NCBI GenBank assembly: GCA_964546145.1
Contig: CAZJIU010000002.1
Location: forward strand, 26,654-90,653
Origin: CAZAKO01 sp964546145
Lineage (GTDB): Bacteria > Fidelibacterota > UBA2242
DNA length: 64,000 nt
Reading direction: 5' to 3'
A program made the translations under genes and the position numbers. The notes below the pieces were generated by a model. It was not told where the DNA came from. It did no database searches and saw nothing but the letters and a program-made list of their open reading frames with translations. This document shows positions 25,810-35,043 of the stretch, piece by piece (position 1 is the stretch's first letter; each line of letters begins with the position of its first letter).

Positions 25810-26664
25810 ATGATTGACATTATCCCTCACATAAAAACAGCCATTATCCTCATCTTGATCGGCCTATTGCTCGCCTCAATGACCACTATTTTCATCTTAA
25901 TCGCTTTTCCGAATTATAACGGTTTGACCGTCGCCCAGATCGGCTTGCTGATTGGTGAACTATTTCTACCAATTCCAATCTATCTCTGGGCTCGAAGGAT
26001 TCACGCTGACCTTAAATCTTTCTTTCGGTTAAATTCAGTATCCCTGATTACTATTCTTACGTCTATACCCCTGGCTTTAGGTGTGACAATCCTAACTGAC
26101 GAATTGGATCGGATCGCTCAGCTGGTTCTACATTTACCAGACCAGTTTACCAAAATTCAGGAAGTTTTGACTATTAGGGATCTGCTGTCTGCCATTTTTA
26201 TCATCGGTGTCGTAATAATTATCGCACCTTTTATTGAGGAGATAATCTTCCGCGGGTTCTTTCAGCGCATTCTTGAGTACCGGCTTAAAGATGTTACCAA
26301 AGCTGTACTTTATTCGGCCCTAACTTTTGCAATTATCCACTTCAATCTCTGGTGGGCAGTGCAGATATATATCATTGCCGTCTTTATGGGATACGTTGCC
26401 TGGCGGACTAATTCGATCTGGATCCCCTTTATTATTCACGCCATCAATAACGGTACCGCAGTCTGGTTCACTCACCAGTCTGAATCAGGCCTACAGTGGT
26501 ATCAATGGAAAGGACATGTATCACCGATCATCCTGCTGTTCGGTTTGATCTTATTCATTCTCGGAATTCATTGGTTCATCCGGGTTACCCCCGTTCATCA
26601 TAAAAGTGATACAGCAGTACGAATTGAAGACCTCTTAAATAAACCACCCTACCAGCCTCAATAA
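25810..26664 (+). CDS. CPBP-family intramembrane metalloprotease/glutamic peptidase
   Basis: Integral membrane protein of 284 residues and about eight helices from the CAAX protease and bacteriocin-processing (Abi/CPBP) family. The three motifs are clear: EEIIFRGFFQRIL (EExxxR), then HFNLWW, then HAINNG. In bacteria these proteases are linked to processing of small peptides or to self-immunity. There is no bacteriocin gene nearby, so the substrate is unknown. It begins 11 nt after the TlpA-like gene. Confidence 0.92.
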   Translation: MIDIIPHIKTAIILILIGLLLASMTTIFILIAFPNYNGLTVAQIGLLIGELFLPIPIYLWARRIHADLKSFFRLNSVSLITILTSIPLALGVTILTDELDRIAQLVLHLPDQFTKIQEVLTIRDLLSAIFIIGVVIIIAPFIEEIIFRGFFQRILEYRLKDVTKAVLYSALTFAIIHFNLWWAVQIYIIAVFMGYVAWRTNSIWIPFIIHAINNGTAVWFTHQSESGLQWYQWKGHVSPIILLFGLILFILGIHWFIRVTPVHHKSDTAVRIEDLLNKPPYQPQ

Positions 26665-26777
26665 AAAGATCCATTATTTATTAATCGGTGCGGTAATTCG
26701 ACCGTAAAAGAGCTTTTCTGATTCTTATAAATTAAAGTGACTTAGAAATTGGACAATCGATAAATCTATTTAGCGAG

Positions 26778-27725
26778 TTATTCCGACTTTACTTTGTTCC
26801 GCCCGGTTTCCAGTAATTTCGATACTCTTCGAGACAGATCGGTAAAACTGCCTGATCTAATAAAAAGAAAAACAATTGCTCCGATGATTGCCGGAATAAG
26901 AACATTAACCGTAAAAATCATCAGCGGGGTAGCCAGAGCCAGTTCCTGAGGTACGTGAAAATTTTGAAATAGTTTCCATGAAGCCCACTCCCGCAATCCC
27001 AAACCGGCAATACTCACCGGAATCATAATCACTGTCAGAATAATCGAAACCACACCTGCAACTACTTTCGGTGGAATACCCGTTGAGTGAAGAAGATACC
27101 AGTATTGAAATATGACTATGACAAACTGAACAAGGGACAAACCCAATGCTTTATAGCCGATTTTTAAAAAGGGGTAATTGATGAGGAAGTACCGTTTTAT
27201 TATTTGACCCTTTTTTAGTCGTTTTATTAATATGAAACCGCCAAGAATCAAAACGGGTAGAATTAATAAATAGAATCGTTTACCTGGGAATAAATACCAA
27301 AAACTAATCACGAAACTCACCAGCACAACGGCTATAAAACTCACTTTATCCATAAGATAAGCTACCACCTTCCCGGTATTGCTCCCGGGGACAAAGAGCA
27401 TCTTGCCAATTTCACCGTGGCCGCCAGGCAGGATAAACCGCATGGCATAACCAGTAAAAAATACCCTCACTAAAAGATCACGTTTTACAGATTGAGTAAC
27501 TGGCTTAAGAGTAAGATAAAAACGGCAATATTCGACAATCCAAACAAGCACACCTGACGCTACTAAGACTGCCACAGTACTTGCTCCTCCCGGCCGGAGC
27601 AGCGAAAGTAGCAGCCTATAATTAAACCGGTAAAACAGAAAATATAAAATAGCTGCTGAGAGCCCGAACTTAAATCCCGTCAGGATAATCCCGGATAGGC
27701 GCCCGCTTCCCGTACTTTTAGCCAT
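26778..27725 (-). CDS. Lysylphosphatidylglycerol synthase TM-domain (UPF0104) flippase-like protein
   Basis: Membrane protein of 315 residues with seven to eight helices, of the family shared by the MprF flippase domain and UPF0104/YbhN. Visible signs are RFILPGGHGEIGKMLF and the late VSIAGLGLREWASWKLF, which match the conserved PGGxGE and GLGxRE motifs. It probably moves a lipid or lipid-linked sugar across the membrane. It is the last gene of a minus-strand cassette with Wzi and two glycosyltransferases, 6 nt after the Wzi-like gene, which supports a role in surface glycan export. Confidence 0.88.
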   Translation of the reverse strand: MAKSTGSGRLSGIILTGFKFGLSAAILYFLFYRFNYRLLLSLLRPGGASTVAVLVASGVLVWIVEYCRFYLTLKPVTQSVKRDLLVRVFFTGYAMRFILPGGHGEIGKMLFVPGSNTGKVVAYLMDKVSFIAVVLVSFVISFWYLFPGKRFYLLILPVLILGGFILIKRLKKGQIIKRYFLINYPFLKIGYKALGLSLVQFVIVIFQYWYLLHSTGIPPKVVAGVVSIILTVIMIPVSIAGLGLREWASWKLFQNFHVPQELALATPLMIFTVNVLIPAIIGAIVFLFIRSGSFTDLSRRVSKLLETGRNKVKSE

Positions 27726-27731
27726 AGACTC

Positions 27732-29429
27732 TCAATAATCAAAGTGGACTTGAAATGACAGAAAATTATCCATTGCCCCTGCGGACTTTCGTAAATTCAG
27801 TCCCCAATTGAAGATAATTTCTTTGCGCCAGCGATAGGTTAGAGACAGGCCGTAATCTTCAATTGTAGTAATCTCGCCCATCAGCCAGGTAGTTTTATGA
27901 TCATAATCCGTATCTCGTTCATTATAATCTAAATTTGAGTCACCACCTACCGAACCATGTTTCAGCTGCCGATACTCAATCCGGGCTAATAGCTTCTTCC
28001 CCAGCCACCATTGATTTTCAAAGAACCAGAGCTGCGAATTAGGACCGGCATAAAATCCCAGATCAACCCCATGATTGGTATATGAGTTATAAAAGTATTT
28101 ATGAGTGTATGTCCAGGGATGAACCGCGGTAAACTCCAGACGGAAGTCGGTGGGTAAATTCAGCTTCAGCGGTACATAGTGAATGCCTAATTGGATACCC
28201 TGTTTATTAGCCCAGTAGTCATTAAAAATCTGGGTCGTAGTAAATTCATCCAGAAACAGAGTCCCATAAAATTTCTTACCCGACCGGGGAAAATATTCGA
28301 ATTCAAATGCTATCGTGGCATTATCACGATCCATCAGATTGTGCTGCGTCGGCCAGAGCATAACCGGCGGTATTAGATAAGCCAGCTCCATATTCCGCTT
28401 GCCATAAATGTAGACCTCAGTAAAGGCAAAGTTCAATCTCGGGGTCAGTCCCATCTCCCAGCGGTGACCAACTGCATATTTGCGCTCATAGTTTTTCTCA
28501 CCGGTTGAATCGTATATACACTCTTTAGGCATCAGTGAACCGTGAAAGAACGCAAACCGCGCCCGCTTAAATTCCTTCTGCCAGCTGAATAATGGAAAGG
28601 GAACCACATTATTGGATAAAATAAGCGAATTGGGACTATTGCCCCACTGAACCGGCTCAATCCCCAGTTCAAAAGCACCGTAATTTCCGGTCATCTGGAC
28701 GTAAGCGTTGGAGTAATCAAATGATTTCATACTGACCGTTTCCGCCCCTGGCGCCTGATAGACACCTTTGTACTCGGTTGTTAAATCCGTATAATCGCTG
28801 GTGTTAAACTGGACATAGCGATAACCATCAAAATAGACTGTAAAACTTGGACCTAACTGAGCATTGAAATGAAGCATATCACAGGTAACCGGCCGGTAAC
28901 TGCCATTCTTGGATTCCAGGCGCAGCCTTTCACCCCAGTCAATCCAGACGCTGTCCTTACTGCCCTCATAAATAAACAGATGCTGCTTCTCCCGGTTATC
29001 CCGATAAGTAAAAAGTTCATGCAAACCAGCACGAAAATTCGCGACAGAACCAAACCAGAGATAAGCTTGGTTACCTTCTGGGATTTGATTACTATGCTGC
29101 AAATTTTGCAGCTCCGGCCGGTAATCGGCAGCAAATTCATCGAGAAGACGGCGGTCAATTTCTGATAGCTGCTCACGCTTGTTTAGTAACTCCGATAGTC
29201 TCTTCGCCAGATCGGCTCGTGTCAACGGACGGGTATCATTCAAAAATCCCGGCAACAATCCCTGAGTGGCACATTTATCCAAATAAGCATAAATAGGATC
29301 ATCGAGCAGCACGTGAATCTGGGAGGCGGAAAGAGGAACATGTCCCAGCACAAAGTAAATTAGACACGCGACAATCGTACAAACCAATTGCCTGGTGCTT
29401 AAAAAGCAATTACGATTTGATCGAATCAA
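27732..29429 (-). CDS. Wzi-like capsule assembly outer-membrane protein
   Basis: Large beta-barrel outer-membrane protein (about 566 residues) of the Wzi/capsule assembly type. After a signal peptide (LVCTIVACLIYFVLGHVPLS) comes the N-terminal helical region with PIYAYLDKCATQGLLPGF and TRPLTRADLAKRLSELL, the usual opening of this family. A long series of amphipathic strands rich in Tyr and Trp follows, ending in FLSFQVHFDY with the terminal aromatic of barrel proteins. TTG at 29429 is preferred, with AGGAG 12-14 nt upstream and a 20-bp overlap with the preceding glycosyltransferase. TTG at 29387 is possible; reading from 29531 would run far into that gene. Confidence 0.78.
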   Translation of the reverse strand: MIRSNRNCFLSTRQLVCTIVACLIYFVLGHVPLSASQIHVLLDDPIYAYLDKCATQGLLPGFLNDTRPLTRADLAKRLSELLNKREQLSEIDRRLLDEFAADYRPELQNLQHSNQIPEGNQAYLWFGSVANFRAGLHELFTYRDNREKQHLFIYEGSKDSVWIDWGERLRLESKNGSYRPVTCDMLHFNAQLGPSFTVYFDGYRYVQFNTSDYTDLTTEYKGVYQAPGAETVSMKSFDYSNAYVQMTGNYGAFELGIEPVQWGNSPNSLILSNNVVPFPLFSWQKEFKRARFAFFHGSLMPKECIYDSTGEKNYERKYAVGHRWEMGLTPRLNFAFTEVYIYGKRNMELAYLIPPVMLWPTQHNLMDRDNATIAFEFEYFPRSGKKFYGTLFLDEFTTTQIFNDYWANKQGIQLGIHYVPLKLNLPTDFRLEFTAVHPWTYTHKYFYNSYTNHGVDLGFYAGPNSQLWFFENQWWLGKKLLARIEYRQLKHGSVGGDSNLDYNERDTDYDHKTTWLMGEITTIEDYGLSLTYRWRKEIIFNWGLNLRKSAGAMDNFLSFQVHFDY

Positions 29430-30567
29430 TTGTATAACGCTCTCCTTTCCAATCAAAACCGAACAGAATCCCAATGATAGCACAAAGAACAATAAAAGGT
29501 GCATGCACCAGTTGGAGCAGAATATAATCAATTGTTCCCAATTTCAGACCTAATTTTTTATATCCATAGATGACACAGGATGTATCCGCCACGATCTTAA
29601 TCCCATATAATAGAGGAAAGATTGCCCAATATTGTGGCATAAAAATCAGGAACAAGGGATAAAGTGTAATCCCAAGGTAGTAGATAAAAGTATTCGCCGA
29701 AAAGAGCACTACCGGATTACTTGCCCTACCAATTTTGGAGCTCCAGCGTGCCCGCTGATTTAATAAATCCTTGAGTGTCCGCTGTGGGGGAGTATGCACA
29801 ATGGTAGCGGGGTTGAGGCTGAACCTCAAGCGAAATCCATATTTCTGGGCAGTCTGGATTATAAAAAAATCATCACCAGAAATTACCTGCTTTTGGATTG
29901 CTTCTTGCTCATATCTCTCATAAAGTTGGCGATTAAAAAGCATATTGTTCCCATTTGCCGTAAAACCGACATTATGACCAATTGTGCCGGCTGCAACAAG
30001 CTGCTCGGAAATGTACTCGATATTCTGCATATTCTGCCAGGTTCGTTCAAAACTATTCCGGTATTCCTCAAGGTGAAACACTGTCAGTCCGGTAGCAATT
30101 CCCAGGTTATCACCGATCAATGCCGCATAACTGGCTAACCAGCCTTCGTCATGCAGGCAATCTGCATCGGTAGTCAGAATGTAGTTAGATTTAACCGTTT
30201 TTACTGCCTCAATTAATGCCCGCTTTTTCGGAGAAATATTTTCTTTTCTGTCTGTTATCGTTATTGTTCGCAGGTTGGGAGTCAGCTGCCGCATTTCCTG
30301 GATTATTCTGCCGGTTGCATCGGTAGAGCGATCATTGACCACTACGATTTCATAGCGATCGCGTGGATAATCCTGTCGGGCAAGGGATAGCAATGTTTCC
30401 TTGATGACCTTTTCTTCGTTGCGAGCAGTAACCACAACCGATAGAAAAGGGTATTCAGACAAATTAACTTGATGTGGTTTTAACTTCCTCAGGCCACTGA
30501 AAAAGAAAATGATATATCCTAGATATATCGTAGCGGTTATAATCAGAATCCAGTTAATGATTACCAT
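29410..30567 (-). CDS. Family 2 glycosyltransferase, membrane-anchored
   Basis: Processive-type GT2 enzyme of about 385 residues: an N-terminal membrane helix (IINWILIITATIYLGYIIFF), the GT-A catalytic domain (LSVVVTARNEEKVIKETLLS; VVVNDRSTDATG; DxD as TTDADCLHD; GDDFFII; QRARW) and three to four C-terminal helices. ATG at 30567 lies 1 nt after the preceding gene's stop and is preferred; a start at 30621 would overlap it by 53 nt. With the GT-B enzyme, Wzi and the flippase-like protein it probably builds a surface polysaccharide or glycolipid. Confidence 0.92.
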   Translation of the reverse strand: MVIINWILIITATIYLGYIIFFFSGLRKLKPHQVNLSEYPFLSVVVTARNEEKVIKETLLSLARQDYPRDRYEIVVVNDRSTDATGRIIQEMRQLTPNLRTITITDRKENISPKKRALIEAVKTVKSNYILTTDADCLHDEGWLASYAALIGDNLGIATGLTVFHLEEYRNSFERTWQNMQNIEYISEQLVAAGTIGHNVGFTANGNNMLFNRQLYERYEQEAIQKQVISGDDFFIIQTAQKYGFRLRFSLNPATIVHTPPQRTLKDLLNQRARWSSKIGRASNPVVLFSANTFIYYLGITLYPLFLIFMPQYWAIFPLLYGIKIVADTSCVIYGYKKLGLKLGTIDYILLQLVHAPFIVLCAIIGILFGFDWKGERYTIDSIKS

Positions 30568-30568
30568 T

Positions 30569-31675
30569 TCAATCCAGATCTTTCCTGATAATGGCAAGTA
30601 TTTGGGATAAGTTATTGACATTACCTGTAAATTTTTCTGGTGCTCTTGTATGCCAAGCCAGCTGCAGATCGCGAGCGATATTTAGTTGATCCTGGGTAGT
30701 AGTATACCACCAATTCATCTTCTGTAGGTGTTCCGCCAGATATTCCTGTTCAGTCTGCCCGGGTGTCGGAACTAAAAGTGCCTGTTTCCTTAATGCGGCA
30801 AGCTCCATAATCGTCGAATAGCCGGAACGAGCGATGATCACGCGTGAACGATTAATCGTCTGCTGCATTGTCTTGCGATCCAGATGAGAAAATACTCTCA
30901 AGTCTACGGTTTCCGGCCAATTGGGTTCTTCCCCAGGCTTGCCCAGAACAACTATTTTACGACCGGGTATTGTACCAATCTGCTGCCTAATTATCTCTTC
31001 AAAAATTGAGCGCTGAGGTTCCAGTCCTGATATCATAAAGAGTAAATCTATATCCTCATCAACCTCTTCCTGGTCAATGCTGGATAGTATCCCAATGTAA
31101 TAAATTTTCGAATTTCCTCGCCACTCATAACTGTGGGCTAATGCCCCAGCCAAATTGCTACCACCCCCGACATCCGGCACGAAAACCCGATTAAAATTTT
31201 TGAACATCAGACGATTGAACCAGACGCTAATCCACTCAAATCCACATAAGTGCCGACTTAAACGATAACGCAACTGGTGAGTCATAAAATAGCAGGGAAC
31301 TTTACGGGAGTAGACGCCATAGCGGTTATCGGAAAAAATTATATCTATCTTTTTATCACTTACGATTTCCCCGGTTCGAAATTTCTCTATGAACAACCTG
31401 AAAATAACTAGCGGAAGCTGAATAATTAAAAAAACTAACAGCCAACGCCCTCGGTAGGAGTAGCGAATTCCATAATCCGGGAAATCAATGGTTTCCAGAT
31501 CGGGAAACTCGGCTTGCAGCAGGCGTAATGACCGACCGGTGGAAGCTAAGACGAGCTCATTATTAATCCCGAGTGCTCTTATGATCGGAATTGATCTGGT
31601 AGCATGACCCAGTCCCCAATCCAATACAGCATATAAAATTCGTTTTCTTAATATCTGAGATTTTTCAATATTCAA
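30569..31675 (-). CDS. MurG/UGT-like glycosyltransferase (GT-B fold)
   Basis: A 368-residue GT-B protein. The N-terminal domain opens with ILYAVLDWGLGHATRSIPII, the Gly-rich acceptor loop of GT28/MurG-like enzymes. The C-terminal donor domain has KIVVLGKPGEEPN, VIIARSGYSTIMELAALRK and ALLVPTPGQTEQEYLAEHL, matching the nucleotide-sugar site of UDP-glycosyltransferases. The start is TTG at 31675. It is the first gene of the glycan cassette, divergent from the radical SAM gene across 108 nt in which no consensus promoter was found. Confidence 0.88.
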   Translation of the reverse strand: MNIEKSQILRKRILYAVLDWGLGHATRSIPIIRALGINNELVLASTGRSLRLLQAEFPDLETIDFPDYGIRYSYRGRWLLVFLIIQLPLVIFRLFIEKFRTGEIVSDKKIDIIFSDNRYGVYSRKVPCYFMTHQLRYRLSRHLCGFEWISVWFNRLMFKNFNRVFVPDVGGGSNLAGALAHSYEWRGNSKIYYIGILSSIDQEEVDEDIDLLFMISGLEPQRSIFEEIIRQQIGTIPGRKIVVLGKPGEEPNWPETVDLRVFSHLDRKTMQQTINRSRVIIARSGYSTIMELAALRKQALLVPTPGQTEQEYLAEHLQKMNWWYTTTQDQLNIARDLQLAWHTRAPEKFTGNVNNLSQILAIIRKDLD

Positions 31676-31783
31676 AGCCCGCCTGCTGGATTATCGAAAG
31701 AAAATTAGCATTATTTTCCATACTTCACAAACCGATTCATTAATTCTGACATTGGAATCATACATCAATGATTGTAGCTTAAG

Positions 31784-33169
31784 TTGATGAAACAAGCATC
31801 CGTACTTCTTGTTAATCCCTGGATCGCTGACTTTGCCGCCTACGACCTGTGGTCTAAACCGGTGGGGTTACTCTATGTGGCTAAATTCCTCCAAAAGTAC
31901 GGCTATAAAATTCAATTGCTTGACTTTATGGACCGCCTGCGATGGAATCCAGTCGGTTCTTCGAAACCCATCTCTGGTCGTGGCAAATATCAGAAAACTA
32001 CCATTCCCAAGCCGTCTGTCCTCAATCACGTTCCTCGTCGCTACGGTCTTTATGGGGCAACCAGGGAACAAATTACCGCTGCCCTTCAACATTATCATTC
32101 GCCGGACGCTATACTAGTCACCTCTCTGATGATCTTCTGGTATCCTGGAGTCCAGCAAAGCGTTGCTCTTCTGCGAGAAAATTTCCCCCAAACGAAAATT
32201 ATCCTCGGCGGTATTTATGCTACCTTACTACCCGAGCATGCCCACAAAACTATTCAGCCGGATTACCTGGTTGAGGATTATGGCGAGAAGCAAGCTTTGA
32301 TGATTGTAGACGGTTTGGTCGGAATTCAACGCGACTATTCACTAATTCCAGCAATCGATGATACCGGCCGATTGCCATTAGAGCTGTACCCTCAGATTAT
32401 AACAGCTCCGGTCATGACTTCGCGCGGCTGCCCGATGCACTGTGATTATTGCGCCACACCTCTGCTCAATCCGCATTTCATCCAACGAGAACCTGAGGAT
32501 GTTGTTAGCGAAATTCTTTATTACTATCACCAACTAGGCATCCATCAATTTGCATTTCATGATGATGCCCTATTTATCAATAAACAGCGGCATATCATCC
32601 CAATTTTGGAAAGCCTGATCAAATCCGGCATTGCTGCCGAATTTCATACCCCGATTGGCCTGTTTGCCCGTGAAATCGACGCTCAGCTAGCCACTCTAAT
32701 GAGGCTTTCGGGATTTAAAACCGTTCGCGTCAGCCTTGAGTCGATATCATTAAAATGGCAAAAAGTCTCTTCGATGAAGGTAACCAACAATCAATTTGAA
32801 CAGGCACTATGCCACCTGGAAAGAGCAGGCTATAAACGTTCTGAGATAGAGGTATATTTGATAATGGGTTTACCCGGACAGACCTATCAAGAGGTTGAGG
32901 CAGCTATTCACTATGTCGCCAGTCAGGGAGTAATTACACGATTGGCATCTTTCTCACCGATACCTAAAACCAAAACATGGCAATTGGCACATGCAAAAGG
33001 ACATGATTGGAACGGAATGGATCCACTACTAACCAATAATACCATCTATCCTTGTGCAGGCATAGAAATTACTGTGACTCAATTTTATGAACTGCGCAAT
33101 CTGGCTAATCAAATGAATCAAAAAATTAGAAACACAATACACCTGGAGGAAGCGGCATGGGAAGTATAA
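31784..33169 (+). CDS. B12-binding-type radical SAM protein
   Basis: Radical S-adenosylmethionine enzyme of 461 residues. The N-terminal Rossmann-like region (LLVNPWIADFAAYDLWSKPV; ILGGIYATLLPEH) is like cobalamin-binding domains, but no DxHxxG motif is seen, so cobalamin may bind base-off without it or not at all. The [4Fe-4S] cysteines are CPMHCDYC (CxxxCxxC) after TSRGC. The barrel continues with QFAFHDDALFINKQRH and YLIMGLPGQTYQEVEAAI. The substrate is unknown. The 3' end overlaps the DUF4416 gene by 13 bp, which argues for a joint function. Confidence 0.92.
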   Translation: MMKQASVLLVNPWIADFAAYDLWSKPVGLLYVAKFLQKYGYKIQLLDFMDRLRWNPVGSSKPISGRGKYQKTTIPKPSVLNHVPRRYGLYGATREQITAALQHYHSPDAILVTSLMIFWYPGVQQSVALLRENFPQTKIILGGIYATLLPEHAHKTIQPDYLVEDYGEKQALMIVDGLVGIQRDYSLIPAIDDTGRLPLELYPQIITAPVMTSRGCPMHCDYCATPLLNPHFIQREPEDVVSEILYYYHQLGIHQFAFHDDALFINKQRHIIPILESLIKSGIAAEFHTPIGLFAREIDAQLATLMRLSGFKTVRVSLESISLKWQKVSSMKVTNNQFEQALCHLERAGYKRSEIEVYLIMGLPGQTYQEVEAAIHYVASQGVITRLASFSPIPKTKTWQLAHAKGHDWNGMDPLLTNNTIYPCAGIEITVTQFYELRNLANQMNQKIRNTIHLEEAAWEV

Positions 33170-33696
33170 AACCGGTGCCATTGGTATACCCGCTCGTCGC
33201 CGTTATGTTTACTACCGAGGAACAAAAACGAAATGTTCTTGAGCATTTTAACGAACGCTTTGGCCGGGTTTTGGGCAGCGGTCCTATCTATCTCGTCACC
33301 GACTATACTGACTACTATGCCGAAGAATTCGGCAGCCACCTGCGAAAACAACTTTTTGTGTTTGAAACACCTGTTAGTCTGGAAAACTACCACCGGATCA
33401 AGGTTTGGTCGAACCAGATCGAGATAGAACCCAAATCAGGATCGGGATCTCCCAGAATTGTCAATATTGACCCCGGCTACCTTGAGTCATCCAAATTGGT
33501 TTTGTTTTCCACTAAAAATTATTCGCACCGGGTCTATATTGCCGATGGAATATTTGCTGAGGTGACAATGCTTTATGCTCGCGGCAAATTTGTCAAGTTG
33601 CCCTGGACTTATGCCGATTATTATTGGACAGAGAATTTGAAATTTCTAATTGAAATGCGAAAACAGATTGTCAAGATATCCCGCCGCCGACTATAG
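33157..33696 (+). CDS. DUF4416 family protein
   Basis: A 179-residue cytoplasmic protein matching DUF4416: PLVAVMFTTEEQKRNVLEHF, YLVTDYTDYYAEEFG, NIDPGYLESSKLVLFSTKNY, RVYIADGIFAEVTMLYARGK and WTYADYYW, all highly conserved-looking Tyr- and Asp-rich stretches. No biochemical role is known to me. The ATG lies inside the last codons of the radical SAM gene (overlap 33157-33169), so the two are translationally coupled. The 3' end overlaps the convergent cyclase gene by 6 bp. Confidence 0.88.
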   Translation: MGSIKPVPLVYPLVAVMFTTEEQKRNVLEHFNERFGRVLGSGPIYLVTDYTDYYAEEFGSHLRKQLFVFETPVSLENYHRIKVWSNQIEIEPKSGSGSPRIVNIDPGYLESSKLVLFSTKNYSHRVYIADGIFAEVTMLYARGKFVKLPWTYADYYWTENLKFLIEMRKQIVKISRRRL

Positions 33697-34347
33697 CACT
33701 GCGACTACTCTCGCCGGTGCGGCTTCGGTCTTGGTTTTCAATGGCAAAGCATACAATTCGAAAGTTCGATCCTGGGGTAATTTTCCGAGATTGGTCAAGT
33801 TCTCTAACACCAGCAGTCCGGCATTTAGAATCAGATGATGAATCGGAAAATTTGCTTCTGCCGCATCTGCGGCATCAATACTTGGAAAGTCTATCCCTAT
33901 ACCGGTAACACCTGTATCAATTATAAACCGGCAGAACGCATGAGACAGGAACGGATGGCGAGAGAAATACTCAGGTCTTCCCCAATTCTTGTCAAAACCG
34001 GTATATATCAGTATCCAATCGGGTGATGATTTGCGAATAAAAGGGTACTCTTTAGGAGTTAAATCGATTAGAGAATCTGCATGATCTTTTTTATTCAGGC
34101 AAATTGCCTGACCAGCAAAGCTTTCAATAGGAAAATCCATTAGTCCCTTGCCATTAGGAAGAAAATGCAGCGGTGCATCAATATGGGTACCGAAATGAGA
34201 ACCCAAACGGATGGCCGCAGTCTGAATATCGGCAGCTATATCGGACGGAGCAGATATAATCTCGGGAACTGGCTCATCCCCCGGATAAGTCGGCATTCCC
34301 GTGTACAAGGTATGAGTTAGATCAACTATACTTCGCAAGACTATCAA
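33691..34347 (-). CDS. Cyclase/kynurenine formamidase-like metal hydrolase
   Basis: Protein of 218 residues of the cyclase family (PF04199), metal-dependent hydrolases that include arylformamidase and isatin hydrolase. The hallmark HFGTHIDAPLHF (metal ligands H, H and D) is present at about 50-61, along with VDLTHTLYTGMPTYPGD at the N-terminus and a late TGVTGIGIDFPSID. The substrate is unknown; no other tryptophan-breakdown gene is nearby. It uses a TTG start (34347 or 34338) without a strong ribosome site. It is the first listed of four minus-strand genes ending here, separated by short gaps. Confidence 0.88.
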   Translation of the reverse strand: MIVLRSIVDLTHTLYTGMPTYPGDEPVPEIISAPSDIAADIQTAAIRLGSHFGTHIDAPLHFLPNGKGLMDFPIESFAGQAICLNKKDHADSLIDLTPKEYPFIRKSSPDWILIYTGFDKNWGRPEYFSRHPFLSHAFCRFIIDTGVTGIGIDFPSIDAADAAEANFPIHHLILNAGLLVLENLTNLGKLPQDRTFELYALPLKTKTEAAPARVVAVL

Positions 34348-34384
34348 CTCGGAATACTAAGGACAAATAATAGGAGCTAATTTA

Positions 34385-35023
34385 TTACCGAGGCAGGCCG
34401 ACCGTTTGGGCTAGTACAATGTGCTGATCAGGATATAACTTCATCTTTTCAGCTAGACTGCTCCTTTCGACCATCCCTCTTACAACCGTAGCCAACCCCT
34501 CTGCAGCACAATAAAGGTAGACATTCTGGCTGATAAAACCGGTATCCGTCGCCGCGTAGAAATCCTTGCTGCTCTGGTCACCCTTCATCCGACGGTAGTC
34601 AGCTACGAATATCAGATTTATTGGTGCCGTCTCAACAAATTCCTGCCTGCCAGTTGCAGAGCGTATGTCCTCATGATGAATCAATTTCAAGATATGTTGA
34701 TCCGGGTCATACAAGTAAAGTCCAGCTGCAATGGCTACATAAACATCAATTTCACGGTCGTCGTGAGCAGTTGGTGCGGTGCGCTTACCACTCTCGGGAC
34801 GATTAACTCCGGTTGCCGCCCAGAGTAAATCTGACAGCTGCTGTAGAGATAATTCCTTGTCAGAAAAGGATCGGTTTGTCTTACGATTTTTCAAAGCATC
34901 AAAAAGGGTAACCTGTTTCTCAAATCTTGGTGGTAACAATTTGATATCACCGGTAGCCTGAGAAAACAGAGTAGTAATCAAAATTTGAAAGATTCCAATC
35001 CCCAATAGTACTCTATGACTCAT
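34385..35023 (-). CDS. SagB/ThcOx-type nitroreductase-family protein, exported
   Basis: FMN-dependent nitroreductase-fold protein of 212 residues with a signal peptide (about 1-22, ITTLFSQ). The family opening RKTNRSFSDKELSLQQLSDL is followed by WAATGVNRP, SGKRTAPTAHD, LYLYDPDQHILKLI and the C-terminal NVYLYCAAEGLATVVRG, resembling the SagB-type oxidase subgroup. The exported form is common in Bacteroidota-like bacteria, where the substrate is unknown. It ends 37 nt before the cyclase start. Confidence 0.88.
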   Translation of the reverse strand: MSHRVLLGIGIFQILITTLFSQATGDIKLLPPRFEKQVTLFDALKNRKTNRSFSDKELSLQQLSDLLWAATGVNRPESGKRTAPTAHDDREIDVYVAIAAGLYLYDPDQHILKLIHHEDIRSATGRQEFVETAPINLIFVADYRRMKGDQSSKDFYAATDTGFISQNVYLYCAAEGLATVVRGMVERSSLAEKMKLYPDQHIVLAQTVGLPR

Positions 35024-35043
35024 TTTACCTCCGAAAAAATTAT

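Noticed and set aside
33691..33696. Convergent overlap of DUF4416 and cyclase genes as a possible antisense control
   Set aside because: Only 6 bp overlap; normal for compact genomes.
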